Shown here: positions 1 to 8,008 of the stretch, in pieces | Layout: each line of letters begins with the position of its first letter | Position numbering within the stretch: position 1 is the first letter of the stretch | From: Saccharopolyspora elongata | GTDB lineage: Bacteria > Actinomycetota > Actinomycetes > Mycobacteriales > Pseudonocardiaceae | Reading direction: 5' to 3' | Assembly (NCBI RefSeq): GCF_004348985.1 | Contig: NZ_SMKW01000017.1 | Coordinates: 62,001 to 126,000 of the forward strand | Length of the DNA: 64,000 nt | Translations under genes and position numbers: made by a program | The notes under the pieces: model-generated | Told to the model about the DNA's origin: nothing | Databases searched by the model: none | Seen by the model: the letters and a program-made list of their open reading frames with translations, nothing else

Positions 1-1
1 G

Positions 2-274
2 CTGGCCTCGGCGAACAACGACCCGGAGCGCTTCGCCGAGCCGGAGCGCTTCGACATCGAGCGCGACGCGCACGGCCACCTGGCCTTCGGCCACGGCATC
101 CACTTCTGCCTCGGCGCGCAGCTGGCCCGCCTGGAGGCGCAGATCGCGATCCGGCACCTCGTCGAGCGCTTCCCGAACCTCCGGCCGGTCGGCTCGGTGG
201 AGGACGCCCAGTGGCGCTTCAGCAGCCTGATCCACGGCCTCCGCAGCCTCCCGGTCCACCCCGGGACGCACTGA
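2..274 (+). CDS. Cytochrome P450, C-terminal fragment (5' end outside window)
   Basis: Only the last 90 residues are in the window. They contain the heme-binding loop AFGHGIHFCLGAQLARLE, whose cysteine is the axial thiolate ligand of the P450 heme, preceded by the usual ANNDPERFAEPERFDIER stretch. The frame ends at a TGA at 272-274. As a bacterial class I P450 it would be a soluble monooxygenase needing ferredoxin and ferredoxin reductase; no redox partner or substrate clue lies downstream. A strong hairpin begins 15 bases after the stop. The family is certain; the substrate is unknown. Confidence 0.93.
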   Translation: MASANNDPERFAEPERFDIERDAHGHLAFGHGIHFCLGAQLARLEAQIAIRHLVERFPNLRPVGSVEDAQWRFSSLIHGLRSLPVHPGTH

Positions 275-289
275 CCCGGGGTGGGCGGT

Positions 290-337
290 CCGCAATTTCC
301 ATTGAAATCGAACCTTCGATTTCAATGGAAATTGCGG
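290..337. repeat. CCGCAATTTC-family hairpin, copy 1
   Basis: Perfect 22-base inverted repeat: left arm 290-311, right arm 316-337, 4-base loop. The arms begin CCGCAATTTCCATTGAAAT. It lies just after the P450 stop and upstream of the sensor kinase. Near-identical hairpins occur at 23501-23548, 41475-41498 and 41567-41614. Position at a gene end suggests transcription termination, but the recurrence suggests a mobile or selected repeat family. Confidence 0.85.
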
Positions 338-346
338 CGGGACGAT

Positions 347-364
347 CTCCTCCTCGAGGAGGAG
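347..364. promoter_or_regulatory. CTCCTCCTCGAGGAGGAG palindrome, candidate operator of the sensor-kinase operon
   Basis: Perfect 18-base palindrome 34 bases before the kinase ATG. It is followed by GTTCCG and then TACTTT (387-392), a likely -10 exactly 6 nt before the ATG. The same palindrome recurs at 2221-2240, upstream of the membrane protein after the response regulator. The simplest reading is that the response regulator binds both. Confidence 0.6.
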
Positions 365-398
365 GTTCCGGGCCGGGTGGCGCGGCTACTTTGGTCCG

Positions 399-1580
399 AT
401 GCGGATCTCGTGGCCGGGCCGGCCGCTGGTGGCCGACGGCGTGGTGGCGGTGCTCGTCCTCGCGTTGGGCGGCGGCACGTCGCTGACCGCCGTGCGGGGC
501 GCCGATCCGCTGCTGTGGGTGGCGCTCCTCGCGGTTTCGGTCTGGCTCTCCGCGAGCCTGGCCTTCCGCCGGGTGCGGCCGACCGGGGCGTTCGTCGCGG
601 GCTCGATCGCGATGCTGGTGCTGGTCGCGCTGCCGGACATCCCCGGCGACGTCTCGCCGGTGCTGCTGCCGTTCTCACTGATCTACCCGGTGCTGCTGTA
701 CTCGGTCGTCGCGTACGCCGAGCGGTCCGCGCTGCCGGTGCTGTGCGGCTTGCTCGGCGCCGCGATCGTCGTGGCGCGGGTGCTTTTCGACTACCCGGAA
801 CCCGCGATCGACTGGCCCGCGGTCGTCGGCCTGGGGGCCGGGGCGGTCGGCTCGGTGCTCGCGGCCTGGGCGCTCGGCCGGTACCGGCGGATCAGGGTCG
901 CTTACGTGCGCTCGCTGGAGGAGCGCGCGGCGCAGGCGGAGCAGCTGCGCGAGCAGCAGGTGCGCGACGCCATCGCCGCCGAGCGCCGGCTGATCGCCCG
1001 GGAGATCCACGACGTGGCCGCGCATTCGCTGGCCGTCGTGCTCGCCCAGGCCGACACCGCGCGACTGGTCTTCGACCGCGATCCGGAGAAGGCGCGGGCG
1101 ATGATCGGTACGGCGGTGGAGGTCGGCCGGGAGGCGATGGGGGAGATGCGCAGCATGCTCGGCGTGCTGCGCGCCGGCGACGAGAGCATCGAGACCGGCG
1201 GCGACATCGCCGAGCTGGTCGAGAAGTTCCGCGGCACGGGCGCCGACGTCGAGCTGGTCGGCACCGGCACCCCGCGCGAGATCAGCACCGCGCAGCGCCA
1301 CGCCGTCTACCGGATCGTCCAGGAATCGGTCACCAACGCCCTCAAGCACGTCGGATCCGGGGTCTCCTGCCGGGTCGCCCTGGACTGGGGCGCGGACCGG
1401 CTCGTGGTGGCGGTGTCGGACGACGGGCCGGGGACCGCGGCCGATCTCACCGCGCGCGGTGGCTATGGCATCGTCGGCATGGCCGAGCGGATGCGGCAGA
1501 TCGGAGGCGATTTCGTGGTGCGCAGCGAGCCCGGTGCCGGGACCGAGGTCCGGGCCGAGTTCGGGTATTCCGCGCGATGA
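399..1580 (+). CDS. Sensor histidine kinase, DesK/NarX-like (HisKA_3)
   Basis: A 393-residue membrane kinase. Hydrophobic segments in about residues 10-160 form four to six helices. A charged coiled coil (SLEERAAQAEQLREQQ) leads to the H-box EIHDVAAHSLAVVLAQ with phospho-acceptor His204. The C-terminal HATPase domain has VSDDGPG and GGYGIVGMAERMRQIGG. No extracytoplasmic sensor domain is visible, so the signal is probably sensed in the membrane. The ATG has no Shine-Dalgarno but a -10-like TACTTT 6 nt upstream, so the mRNA is probably leaderless. The stop overlaps the regulator start (ATGA). Confidence 0.92.
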   Translation: MRISWPGRPLVADGVVAVLVLALGGGTSLTAVRGADPLLWVALLAVSVWLSASLAFRRVRPTGAFVAGSIAMLVLVALPDIPGDVSPVLLPFSLIYPVLLYSVVAYAERSALPVLCGLLGAAIVVARVLFDYPEPAIDWPAVVGLGAGAVGSVLAAWALGRYRRIRVAYVRSLEERAAQAEQLREQQVRDAIAAERRLIAREIHDVAAHSLAVVLAQADTARLVFDRDPEKARAMIGTAVEVGREAMGEMRSMLGVLRAGDESIETGGDIAELVEKFRGTGADVELVGTGTPREISTAQRHAVYRIVQESVTNALKHVGSGVSCRVALDWGADRLVVAVSDDGPGTAADLTARGGYGIVGMAERMRQIGGDFVVRSEPGAGTEVRAEFGYSAR

Positions 1581-2215
1581 CGATCCGAGTCGTCGTCGCC
1601 GACGACCAGCAGCTCATCCGGTCCGCGCTGACCACCGTGATCGGCCTGCACGACGACCTGGAGTGCGTGGCCGAGGCGTCGACGGGCCGGGAGGCCGTCG
1701 AGGCGTGCCGGGCCCACCGGGTGGACGTGGTGCTGATGGACATCCGGATGCCCGGCCTGGACGGCATCGCCGCGACCGGGCTGATCACCGGTGGGGTGCC
1801 CGGCACCCGCGTGCTGGTCCTGACCACGTTCGACCTCGACGAGAACCTGTTCGCCGTGCTGCGGGCCGGCGCCAGCGGCTTCCTCACCAAGGACACGCCG
1901 GGCGAGGACGTCGTCGAAGCGGTCCGGACGGTCCACAAGGGACATTCGATCGTCTCGCCCCGCGCGACCGGGAGCCTGCTGGAACTCGCCCGCCGCGCGG
2001 CGCCCCGGCACCGGCCGGAGTGGGAGGCGCTGACCGGGCGGGAACGCGATGTGCTCGTCTCGCTGGCGCGCGGCTCGTCCAACGCCGAGATCGGCGCCGA
2101 GCTGCACCTGGCGGAGACGACGGTGAAGACCCACGTCGGCGCGATCCTGCGCAAGCTCGCGGTCCGCGACCGCCTGCACGCGGTGATCTGGGCCTACGAG
2201 AACGGCGTGGTGTGA
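1577..2215 (+). CDS. Response regulator, NarL/LuxR family
   Basis: A 212-residue partner of the upstream kinase, coupled by a 4-base ATGA overlap. The receiver domain has the acidic pair VVVADDQQ, phospho-acceptor Asp55 in VLMDIRMPG, a conserved Thr (LVLTTFD) and Lys (FLTKDTPG). The C-terminal LuxR-type helix-turn-helix is LTGRERDVLVSLARGSSNAEIGAELHLAETTVKTHV (described by its ends; about residues 150-190). The likely target is the next gene, whose promoter carries the same palindrome as this operon. Confidence 0.93.
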   Translation: MTIRVVVADDQQLIRSALTTVIGLHDDLECVAEASTGREAVEACRAHRVDVVLMDIRMPGLDGIAATGLITGGVPGTRVLVLTTFDLDENLFAVLRAGASGFLTKDTPGEDVVEAVRTVHKGHSIVSPRATGSLLELARRAAPRHRPEWEALTGRERDVLVSLARGSSNAEIGAELHLAETTVKTHVGAILRKLAVRDRLHAVIWAYENGVV

Positions 2216-2220
2216 CCGCG

Positions 2221-2290
2221 CCTCCTCCTCGAGGAGGAGGAAGCGGGTCCGCCGCGGAGGAGGTCCGACACCGGTGTCCCCGGCCAGTAT
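2221..2290 (+). promoter_or_regulatory. Promoter of the membrane protein gene with a second GAGGAGG palindrome
   Basis: A 20-base perfect palindrome CCTCCTCCTCGAGGAGGAGG (2221-2240) starts 5 bases after the response-regulator stop. A further half site GGAGGAGGTCCG sits at 2256-2267. The -10-like CAGTAT (2285-2290) is 6 nt before the ATG. The last GG of the half site is 22 bases from the -10, the same distance as the corresponding GG and TACTTT in front of the kinase gene. That matching geometry supports shared control. Confidence 0.55.
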
Positions 2291-2296
2291 CGGGGC

Positions 2297-3268
2297 ATGA
2301 CAACCAAGAGACGCAATTTTCCGGTCTACCTGGCCGGAATCACCGGACTGGCCCTGATCGCGATCTCGCTGCTGTGCTGGGCGACCGGAAGTCCCAACCC
2401 GCTCGCCGTGGCGGATGACAACTTCGGACGCTCGCTGCTGTTCCTGCCGCAAACCGCCGCGCACCTGGTCGTGGCCGCGGTCGGCGTGCTCACCGTTGCC
2501 GCCGCGATTTGCGCGCGGCGCGACGGGAGAGCGGCTCGAGTCGTCGGGGTGACCGCGACCGGCGCGTTGGTCCTCGTGCTGGACGCGGGCGTGCTGGCCG
2601 CGCTCGGGTATGTGCCGTTCACGATCATCTCGCTCCTGACGGGGCATGCCGAGCGCCTGAGCGTGCTCCTGTCCACATCGCTGCTGGTCCAGTTCGGCAT
2701 CGCCGCCGCTGCCGGGAGTCTGCTGTGGATGCAGGTGGTTCGGGCGACGGAGAACGCCGCCGGGAAGGACCCGGCAGCAGCGCACGAGCGCGCCCGGGTG
2801 CGGACCCGGCGGTGGACCGTGATCGCCATGGCTGCACCGCTGGCGTACGCGCTTTCGCGGTTCCTGATGGCATTGCAGGTGCCCGGTTTCGAAGTGCCGC
2901 CTGACGACCCCATCGGAATCCTCGCCCCGCTCGGGCTCGCCCTGGCGGCGACCGGAGGTGCGGTGCTCACCTGGGGGCTGATCCGCCCGTGGGGCGAGCG
3001 CTTCCCCCGCTGGATCCCGTGGGCGGCGGGGCGGCGGGTCCCGATCGACCTCGCCGCGGCGCCCCCGCTGGCGGTGTCCTTGCTGGTGGTGGCGGCGTCC
3101 AAGACGCTCTTGGCGCCGGCCTTCGCGAAGTCCGAGCTGGGCTGGGGCGACGTGCTGATCGTGATACCGATGTACCTGTGGCCGCTGTGGTCGGTCGCTC
3201 TCGTGCTGGCGGCGGTGAACTACCGCATCCGCCGCAGCACCGGTCAGCGCAGCGCGATGATGGTGTAG
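2297..3268 (+). CDS. Polytopic membrane protein, probable target of the adjacent two-component system
   Basis: 323 residues with about eight hydrophobic segments, for example VYLAGITGLALIAISLLCWA near the N-terminus and LIVIPMYLWPLWSVALVLAA near the C-terminus. A charged loop around residue 160 (AAHERARVRTRRW) separates two halves. I recognise no family. The ATG lies 6 nt after CAGTAT with no Shine-Dalgarno. The gene follows the regulator by 81 bases and shares its palindrome, so a role in the response, such as envelope stress or export, is plausible but unproven. Its 3' end overlaps the convergent aftA-like gene by 25 bases. Confidence 0.75.
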   Translation: MTTKRRNFPVYLAGITGLALIAISLLCWATGSPNPLAVADDNFGRSLLFLPQTAAHLVVAAVGVLTVAAAICARRDGRAARVVGVTATGALVLVLDAGVLAALGYVPFTIISLLTGHAERLSVLLSTSLLVQFGIAAAAGSLLWMQVVRATENAAGKDPAAAHERARVRTRRWTVIAMAAPLAYALSRFLMALQVPGFEVPPDDPIGILAPLGLALAATGGAVLTWGLIRPWGERFPRWIPWAAGRRVPIDLAAAPPLAVSLLVVAASKTLLAPAFAKSELGWGDVLIVIPMYLWPLWSVALVLAAVNYRIRRSTGQRSAMMV

Positions 3269-5235
3269 GGGCCGACCTCGCGCTTGGCGAAGGCGGGCGA
3301 GTCGAACACCGCCGGGTCGAAGTAGACGTCGTAGTCCCGGACGTTCGGCAGCTGCGGGAAGGCGTCGTCCTTCAGCTGCAGCACCAGCTTGCCCGCCTCG
3401 TCATCCGGGAGCTCCACTGTGGAGTACGGGCTCGCCGGGTTGGTCAGGACGAAGACGTTGGGCGTCTTGAACCGGCTGTCGCGCAGCATGCCGAGGAACT
3501 CGTCGGCGGTCTTCGCGGTCGTCCACCGGCGGATCTCGGCGGCCCGCTCCTGGTAGTCCGCCAGCGGGTTGGCGTAGTGCGGCGTCTCCTGCTGGAAACC
3601 CCAGTAGGGCTTGAAGGACATCAGCTTGTAGTCGGTCGTGAGCAGCACGTTGTGCTCCGGCTCGCGGCCGGTCAGCTCGGCGATCGCGGCGATCTCGGCG
3701 GCGGTCCACGAGCCGGGCTTCTGCGGATCGCGCTGCCCCATCGCGTTGTCGCCGGCGGGGTAGTAGTCCGCGTAGGCGCGTTCGACGGACGGCTGCAGCG
3801 CCAGCCCGATCGCGCCCTGGTTGATGGTGATCGCGCCGAGCAGCCCGAGCGCGGTGGCGACCATGCTGATCCGCAGCGCGTACCGGGCGTCCAGCTTGTG
3901 CCGCAGGTAGCCGATGAGTTCCAGCAGGCCGAAGACGCCCGCGACGGCCAGCGTCACGTCCAGGATCACGTTGAGCCGGAACGCCAGCAGCGTGGTCTTG
4001 GCGATCAGCGCCACCGTCGACAGCACGAACCAGCCGTAGACGGCGAGGACGGTGGTCAGCATCGCGGCGGCGACCTCGCTGCGGCGGCACCGCAGCAGCA
4101 GCCACACCAGCCCGGCCAGGCACAGCATCCCGAACGCGGTGCCCTCCAGCATCGGCACCGGCAGGAACGCGCCGTCCTCGGGCAGGTAGTGCTGCGCCGC
4201 GCTGCGCGGGTTGGCCAGCAGGAAGTTCGTGGACAGCAGGTACGGCAACCAGACCAGCAGCGCGATGACGAGGCTGACGATGCCGATCGGCAGCAGCCGC
4301 AGGAACAGCTGCCGCACCGTCGGCCACAGCCGCTGCCCCTGGTGCACCCGGAACGCGCCGATGAGCACCGCCATCAGCACGACCATCAGCACCGCGAACG
4401 CGAAGTGCAGGGTGTAGGTGATCGCCGCGAAACCGACGTAGCCGCCGATGCAGACGAGCGCCCACCGCGGAGCGTGCTCCTGGCGGCGCAGCGCGTGCCA
4501 GGCCAGCACTGCGACCGGCGCCAGCCACGCCGCCGACGGCCACGCGTAGGGCTCCTCGATGCCGTGCAGCATGCCGGCGAGCGCCGTCACCACCGCCGCG
4601 AGCAGTGCGAGCCGACGGCGCACCACGACGCTCCACAGTGTGAAGGCGACGACGGTGGTCACCGCCACCCAGGTCAGCGCGTAGGGCTTGTACGCCGCCC
4701 AGCCCTCCCAGCCGATGAGGTTGGCGAACCGGCCGCCCAGCCAGAACCAGCCGCCCGGGTAGTAGGGCGAGGTGTCGGCGTAGTTGAGGTCGGCCAGGCC
4801 CGGGGTGGTGGCCATGCGGGTCATGTACTGCAGGCGGAACCCGTTGTCCACGGAGGACCCGCCGTAGTAGAACCTGGTGGCCTGCAACGGGATCGCGAGC
4901 GCGAACGTGCTGAACGCGCTCAGCGCCACCCAGGTGCCGAAAACCCGCGCCCACCGCGGCGAACGGCGATGCCCGAACGCCAGCAGCAGGAACAGCACCG
5001 CCAGCACCAGCGCGCTGCTGACGGCCGCGAGGGCCTCCGGCGCGAAGCTGGGTTCGCTGATGCTCAACCTGGCGATGGCGAACTGCAGCACCAGGCTCAC
5101 CACCGCCGCCACGAACGCGCCCAGCAGCAGCTCGGCGACGGTGCTGCGCAGCGGCAGCCGGACGGCCGAATTTCGGCGAGGTTCGTCGATCGGGCTCGGT
5201 CCGGTCAACAGCGGACTCGGCAGGATTCCCGCCAC
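3244..5235 (-). CDS. aftA: Galactan 5-O-arabinofuranosyltransferase, AftA-like
   Basis: A 663-residue membrane glycosyltransferase resembling mycobacterial AftA. AftA adds the first arabinofuranose from decaprenyl-phosphoryl-arabinose to galactan outside the membrane. About eleven hydrophobic segments occupy residues 25-440, and a C-terminal extracytoplasmic domain follows. The family stretch DNGFRLQYMTRM, then SPYYPGGWFWLGGRFANLIG, is clear. I chose the GTG at 5235 (VAGILPSPLLTG) because AAGGA lies about 11 nt upstream; longer frames enter the divergent neighbour. It implies an arabinogalactan cell wall. A TATTCT hexamer near 5275-5280 could be its -10. Confidence 0.82.
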   Translation of the reverse strand: MAGILPSPLLTGPSPIDEPRRNSAVRLPLRSTVAELLLGAFVAAVVSLVLQFAIARLSISEPSFAPEALAAVSSALVLAVLFLLLAFGHRRSPRWARVFGTWVALSAFSTFALAIPLQATRFYYGGSSVDNGFRLQYMTRMATTPGLADLNYADTSPYYPGGWFWLGGRFANLIGWEGWAAYKPYALTWVAVTTVVAFTLWSVVVRRRLALLAAVVTALAGMLHGIEEPYAWPSAAWLAPVAVLAWHALRRQEHAPRWALVCIGGYVGFAAITYTLHFAFAVLMVVLMAVLIGAFRVHQGQRLWPTVRQLFLRLLPIGIVSLVIALLVWLPYLLSTNFLLANPRSAAQHYLPEDGAFLPVPMLEGTAFGMLCLAGLVWLLLRCRRSEVAAAMLTTVLAVYGWFVLSTVALIAKTTLLAFRLNVILDVTLAVAGVFGLLELIGYLRHKLDARYALRISMVATALGLLGAITINQGAIGLALQPSVERAYADYYPAGDNAMGQRDPQKPGSWTAAEIAAIAELTGREPEHNVLLTTDYKLMSFKPYWGFQQETPHYANPLADYQERAAEIRRWTTAKTADEFLGMLRDSRFKTPNVFVLTNPASPYSTVELPDDEAGKLVLQLKDDAFPQLPNVRDYDVYFDPAVFDSPAFAKREVGPYTIIALR

Positions 5236-5389
5236 TTCGCGCGTCCTTCGGCGTAGCTGACATGGGGGCTCGCGCAGAATAGTTGATGTGCGCCCTGCGC
5301 CCCGCCATCGGGTGATGCTGGCAGGGCGCGGCGGAACGCTAGGGTGACGCAGCAGAACGGTCGTGATAGCCGCAGGAGGAGGTCGGCCG

Positions 5390-6010
5390 GTGGCGGACAG
5401 CCCGGTGGAGCCCGGCGGCACGCGCGCCGCCCCGGAGCGGATCGAGCCCAGGGCCGGTGCCGCGGCGGAAGTGCCGGTGCCGCGACTGTCCCCGCCGGCC
5501 CCGCACGTGGTGGTCAAGGCCGACCTGCTGCCCGCGGTGAGCGCGGTGTCCCTGATCGCGCTGCTGGGCCTGCCGATCGGCTGGGTGTGGTCGCGGCTGG
5601 CGCCGCCGCAGGAGAGCGTGCTCGGCGAGCGGGGAAGGCTGACCCCGCTGCTGGTGGAGGGCTACCACGACTTCGACGCGATCGCGATCTTCGCCCTGCT
5701 CGCCTTCGCCGCCGGGCTGCTGACCGCCGCGGTGCTGTGGCTGCTGCGCGGGCGCCGCGGCCCGGTGCTGCTCATCGCGGGTGTGCTCGGCGCGCTGATC
5801 GCGTCGTGGCTGGGCGTGCAGATGGGCACCTCGTTCGCCGCGGGCCTCCACGCGATGCCGCCGAACGCGAAGCTGGGCGACCTGATCACGGTGGCCCCGC
5901 AGGTCGCCAGCGGCTGGGTGCTGCTGCTCCAGCCGCTGGGCGTCGCGCTCGGCTACGGCCTCGCGGCCTCCTGGAACGGCCTCGACGACCTCGGCCGCCG
6001 CCTGCGCTGA
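5390..6010 (+). CDS. Membrane protein, DUF2567-like
   Basis: A 206-residue protein with a Pro/Ala-rich cytoplasmic N-terminus (about 45 residues) and four hydrophobic segments (LLPAVSAVSLIALLGLPIGW, FALLAFAAGLLTAAVLWLL, VLLIAGVLGALIASWLGV and WVLLLQPLGVALGYGLAASW). The segment YHDFDAIAIFALLAFAAG resembles actinobacterial DUF2567 proteins. The GTG at 5390 is preceded by a strong AGGAGGAGG (5374-5382), which decides the start. It is divergent from aftA. No function is known. Confidence 0.7.
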   Translation: MADSPVEPGGTRAAPERIEPRAGAAAEVPVPRLSPPAPHVVVKADLLPAVSAVSLIALLGLPIGWVWSRLAPPQESVLGERGRLTPLLVEGYHDFDAIAIFALLAFAAGLLTAAVLWLLRGRRGPVLLIAGVLGALIASWLGVQMGTSFAAGLHAMPPNAKLGDLITVAPQVASGWVLLLQPLGVALGYGLAASWNGLDDLGRRLR

Positions 6011-6014
6011 GCGA

Positions 6015-7016
6015 TCACTTCGGCATCGAGCGCAGGGACTGGGTGATCTTGTTCAGCGTGTCGATCGGGACCGCGTCCGGCACGTCCTGATCGGCGACGG
6101 CGAGGAACACCATCGAGCTCTGCCCGTCGCTGTTGGTGGAGAGCACGCTGACCGCGGCGTTCTTGGAGTCGCACGGCCCGGGCGCCATCAGCGTGACGCG
6201 GGCGGTGACCCGGACGGCCGGGATGCCGCCGGGGAGCTGCACCTGCTCCGGCGGGCCGAGGACGACCAGGGGCTTGTTGCCATCGCGCACGTAAGCGAGT
6301 TCGGCCAGCTTCTGCGCCGTCTCGTTGGCCACCGTCGTGTCGTCCGGGCCCTTGCGCGCGCTCACGCCCGTGGTCGCCCGGAAGCTGCCGGCGTCGCCGG
6401 AGCAGAAGCCCTCCATGTAGTCGGCGACGCCGGTCATCGTCACCGGGTCGTCGGGCGGGCCGAAGGCGTGGACGTTCTCCGGGTTGGGGTCGAGTTTCCA
6501 GCCCCCGCCGGCCGGCAGGTCGTAGACCGCGCCCCGCTTCGGCACGGTCGCCACCTGCCAGCCGTCCACCACCGGAGTCAGGTTCGGGTTGGCCACTCCC
6601 GACGTGGGCGGGGGCGTGCTGGTGGTCGGCTTGGTGGGCGAGCTGGTGCGAGCCGGGGGCGGCGGCGACGCCACCGACGGGCCGCCGGAGGTGCTGAGCA
6701 CGACGATCGTCGTGACGATGGCGATCACGGCCACCGAGGCGAGCGCGATCGCCGCGATCAGCGGCCCGCGGCTCTTGCCCGGCGGAGCCGGTTGCACCGG
6801 GTAGCCGCCGGCCATGCCCGGATGGACCGGCTGCTGCTGTTGCGGCGGCTGCTGGGGGTGTTGCGGCGGCTGCTGGGGTTGCGAGAACGTGCCGAACCCC
6901 TGGTACTGCGCGCCGAGTTGCGGCGCCGATCCGCTGGGATTGCCCGCGATGGGCTGGCCGGTGATCGGGTCGTACTGCCCGTACTCGTTGGAGCCCCAGT
7001 TGCCAGGTGATGACAT
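6015..7016 (-). CDS. Membrane-anchored protein with Pro/Gln-rich N-terminus and extracytoplasmic domain
   Basis: 333 residues. Residues 1-80 are low-complexity (SQPQQPPQHPQQPPQQQQP), followed by a single membrane helix at about 84-107 (IAAIALASVAVIAIVTTIVV). A Ser/Thr/Pro linker (PPPARTSSPTKPTTSTPPP) leads to a roughly 190-residue outer domain. Two cysteines in that domain (FCSGDAG and PGPCDSKN) could form a disulfide. The architecture is common in actinomycete proteins of unknown function, often substrates or sensors at the envelope. It lies 30 bases downstream of the Lon-substrate-domain gene and is probably cotranscribed with it. Confidence 0.8.
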   Translation of the reverse strand: MSSPGNWGSNEYGQYDPITGQPIAGNPSGSAPQLGAQYQGFGTFSQPQQPPQHPQQPPQQQQPVHPGMAGGYPVQPAPPGKSRGPLIAAIALASVAVIAIVTTIVVLSTSGGPSVASPPPPARTSSPTKPTTSTPPPTSGVANPNLTPVVDGWQVATVPKRGAVYDLPAGGGWKLDPNPENVHAFGPPDDPVTMTGVADYMEGFCSGDAGSFRATTGVSARKGPDDTTVANETAQKLAELAYVRDGNKPLVVLGPPEQVQLPGGIPAVRVTARVTLMAPGPCDSKNAAVSVLSTNSDGQSSMVFLAVADQDVPDAVPIDTLNKITQSLRSMPK

Positions 7017-7046
7017 GCGGCGATCCTAGCGAGGCGCGCGAGTACC

Positions 7047-7727
7047 TCAGTTGACGCTGGCGTGTTGCGCGAATTCGGTCAGCGGCGCCGGAACCGCGCG
7101 GAGCTCGCGGAGGAACTCGGCCTCCCGCAGCAGCAACCGCCGGATGCTGCGCAGCCGCTCCAGCGGATCGGTCTCGGCCAGCAGCTCCTGCCGGTCCTCG
7201 ACGGTCAGCACGCAATCGTCGGCCAGCAGGTAGGAGAGCGCCGCGGCATCGGCGTCCTCGCCGGGCACGTCGCGCCGCCCGCCGCGCAGCCCGGTGTCGT
7301 GGTAGCGCTGGTGGGCCGAGCGGGCGGCGGTGATCAGGTGCTCGCGGCGGGCCGGCGAGTCGTGCTCCGGGGCGGTGTCCGGCAGCCACTCGACCTCGGC
7401 CATCAGGTACGGCGCCGCGGTCCGGTCGATCTGCAGCAGCCGGAACCGCCGCTCGCCAGCGGCGCTGATGTCGTAGCGCCCGCCGGGCAGCTGCCGCACC
7501 TGGTCCAGCAGCGCCGAGCAGCCGACGTCGTACATCGAGTCGACGTTGTCCTCGCCGACCTCCCAGCCCTGGCGGATGCCCACCACGCCGAAGCGGCGGT
7601 CGGGCAGCTCCTCGCCGACCAGGTCGGTGACCAGCTGCCGGTAGCGCGGCTCGAAGATGTGCAGCGGCAGGTGGCCGCCCGGCAGCAGCGCGGAGCCCAG
7701 CGGGAACAACGGCAGCACGTCAGTCAC
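7047..7727 (-). CDS. Lon substrate-binding (LON_N) domain protein
   Basis: 226 residues, opening with the hallmark MTDVLPLFPLGSALLPG then LPLHIFEPRYRQLVTDL, typical of free-standing LON_N (PUA-like) proteins. It lacks the AAA+ and protease domains of Lon, so it is not itself a protease. Family members are presumed to bind peptides or protein substrates. The C-terminal half is helical and charged (LTVEDRQELLAETDPLERLRSI). The start is GTG. A dispersed repeat lies upstream, between it and nrtR. Confidence 0.88.
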   Translation of the reverse strand: MTDVLPLFPLGSALLPGGHLPLHIFEPRYRQLVTDLVGEELPDRRFGVVGIRQGWEVGEDNVDSMYDVGCSALLDQVRQLPGGRYDISAAGERRFRLLQIDRTAAPYLMAEVEWLPDTAPEHDSPARREHLITAARSAHQRYHDTGLRGGRRDVPGEDADAAALSYLLADDCVLTVEDRQELLAETDPLERLRSIRRLLLREAEFLRELRAVPAPLTEFAQHASVN

Positions 7728-7789
7728 GCCCCAAACCTACGTGCCAAATCACCCGATGGCACCAGAGTGATTCTCGGCGCTGGCCTCAG

Positions 7790-8001
7790 GCCCGGTTTGG
7801 TCTCTGTCTTTGAAGCGGCGAAGCCGCTTAGCCCACCCTCGCAACCGGCACCGCCGCGGGTTCTCAGACGTCTTCTCGCGAGGACAGCCCCGATGCCGCG
7901 TATTGGTCATACGCAAGCCGGGGATCCCGGAGTCGAGAAGGCCGCAGTAACTCCCGCAGGGGGGCCGCTACCCGCACCGCCACGCAGGACGAGTCTGGAA
8001 A
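7790..8001 (-). repeat. Dispersed ~200 bp repeat, copy A (inverted)
   Basis: The minus strand of this block matches 25675-25885 almost base for base (about 90% by eye) and 20615-20800 more loosely. The shared stretch starts TTTCCAG(A/G)CTCGTCCT, includes GGCGGCCCCCCTGCGGGAG and GAGGACAGCCCCGA (the latter read on the other strand), and ends in the hairpin AAGCGGCTTCGCCGCTT. It starts within 10 bases of the nrtR stop codon. No transposase is present; it resembles a MITE- or REP-like element. Confidence 0.85.
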
Positions 8002-8008
8002 TACTCCT

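Noticed and set aside
2989..5256. A 755-codon open frame on the plus strand opposite aftA
   Set aside because: Low-complexity Arg/Gln/His-rich translation typical of antisense frames in GC-rich DNA; the minus-strand protein has coherent membrane helices and AftA-like motifs.
6820..6890. Tandem repeat in the membrane-anchored protein gene
   Set aside because: It is a low-complexity Pro/Gln coding stretch (CTG/TTG-rich on the plus strand), not a separate repeat element.
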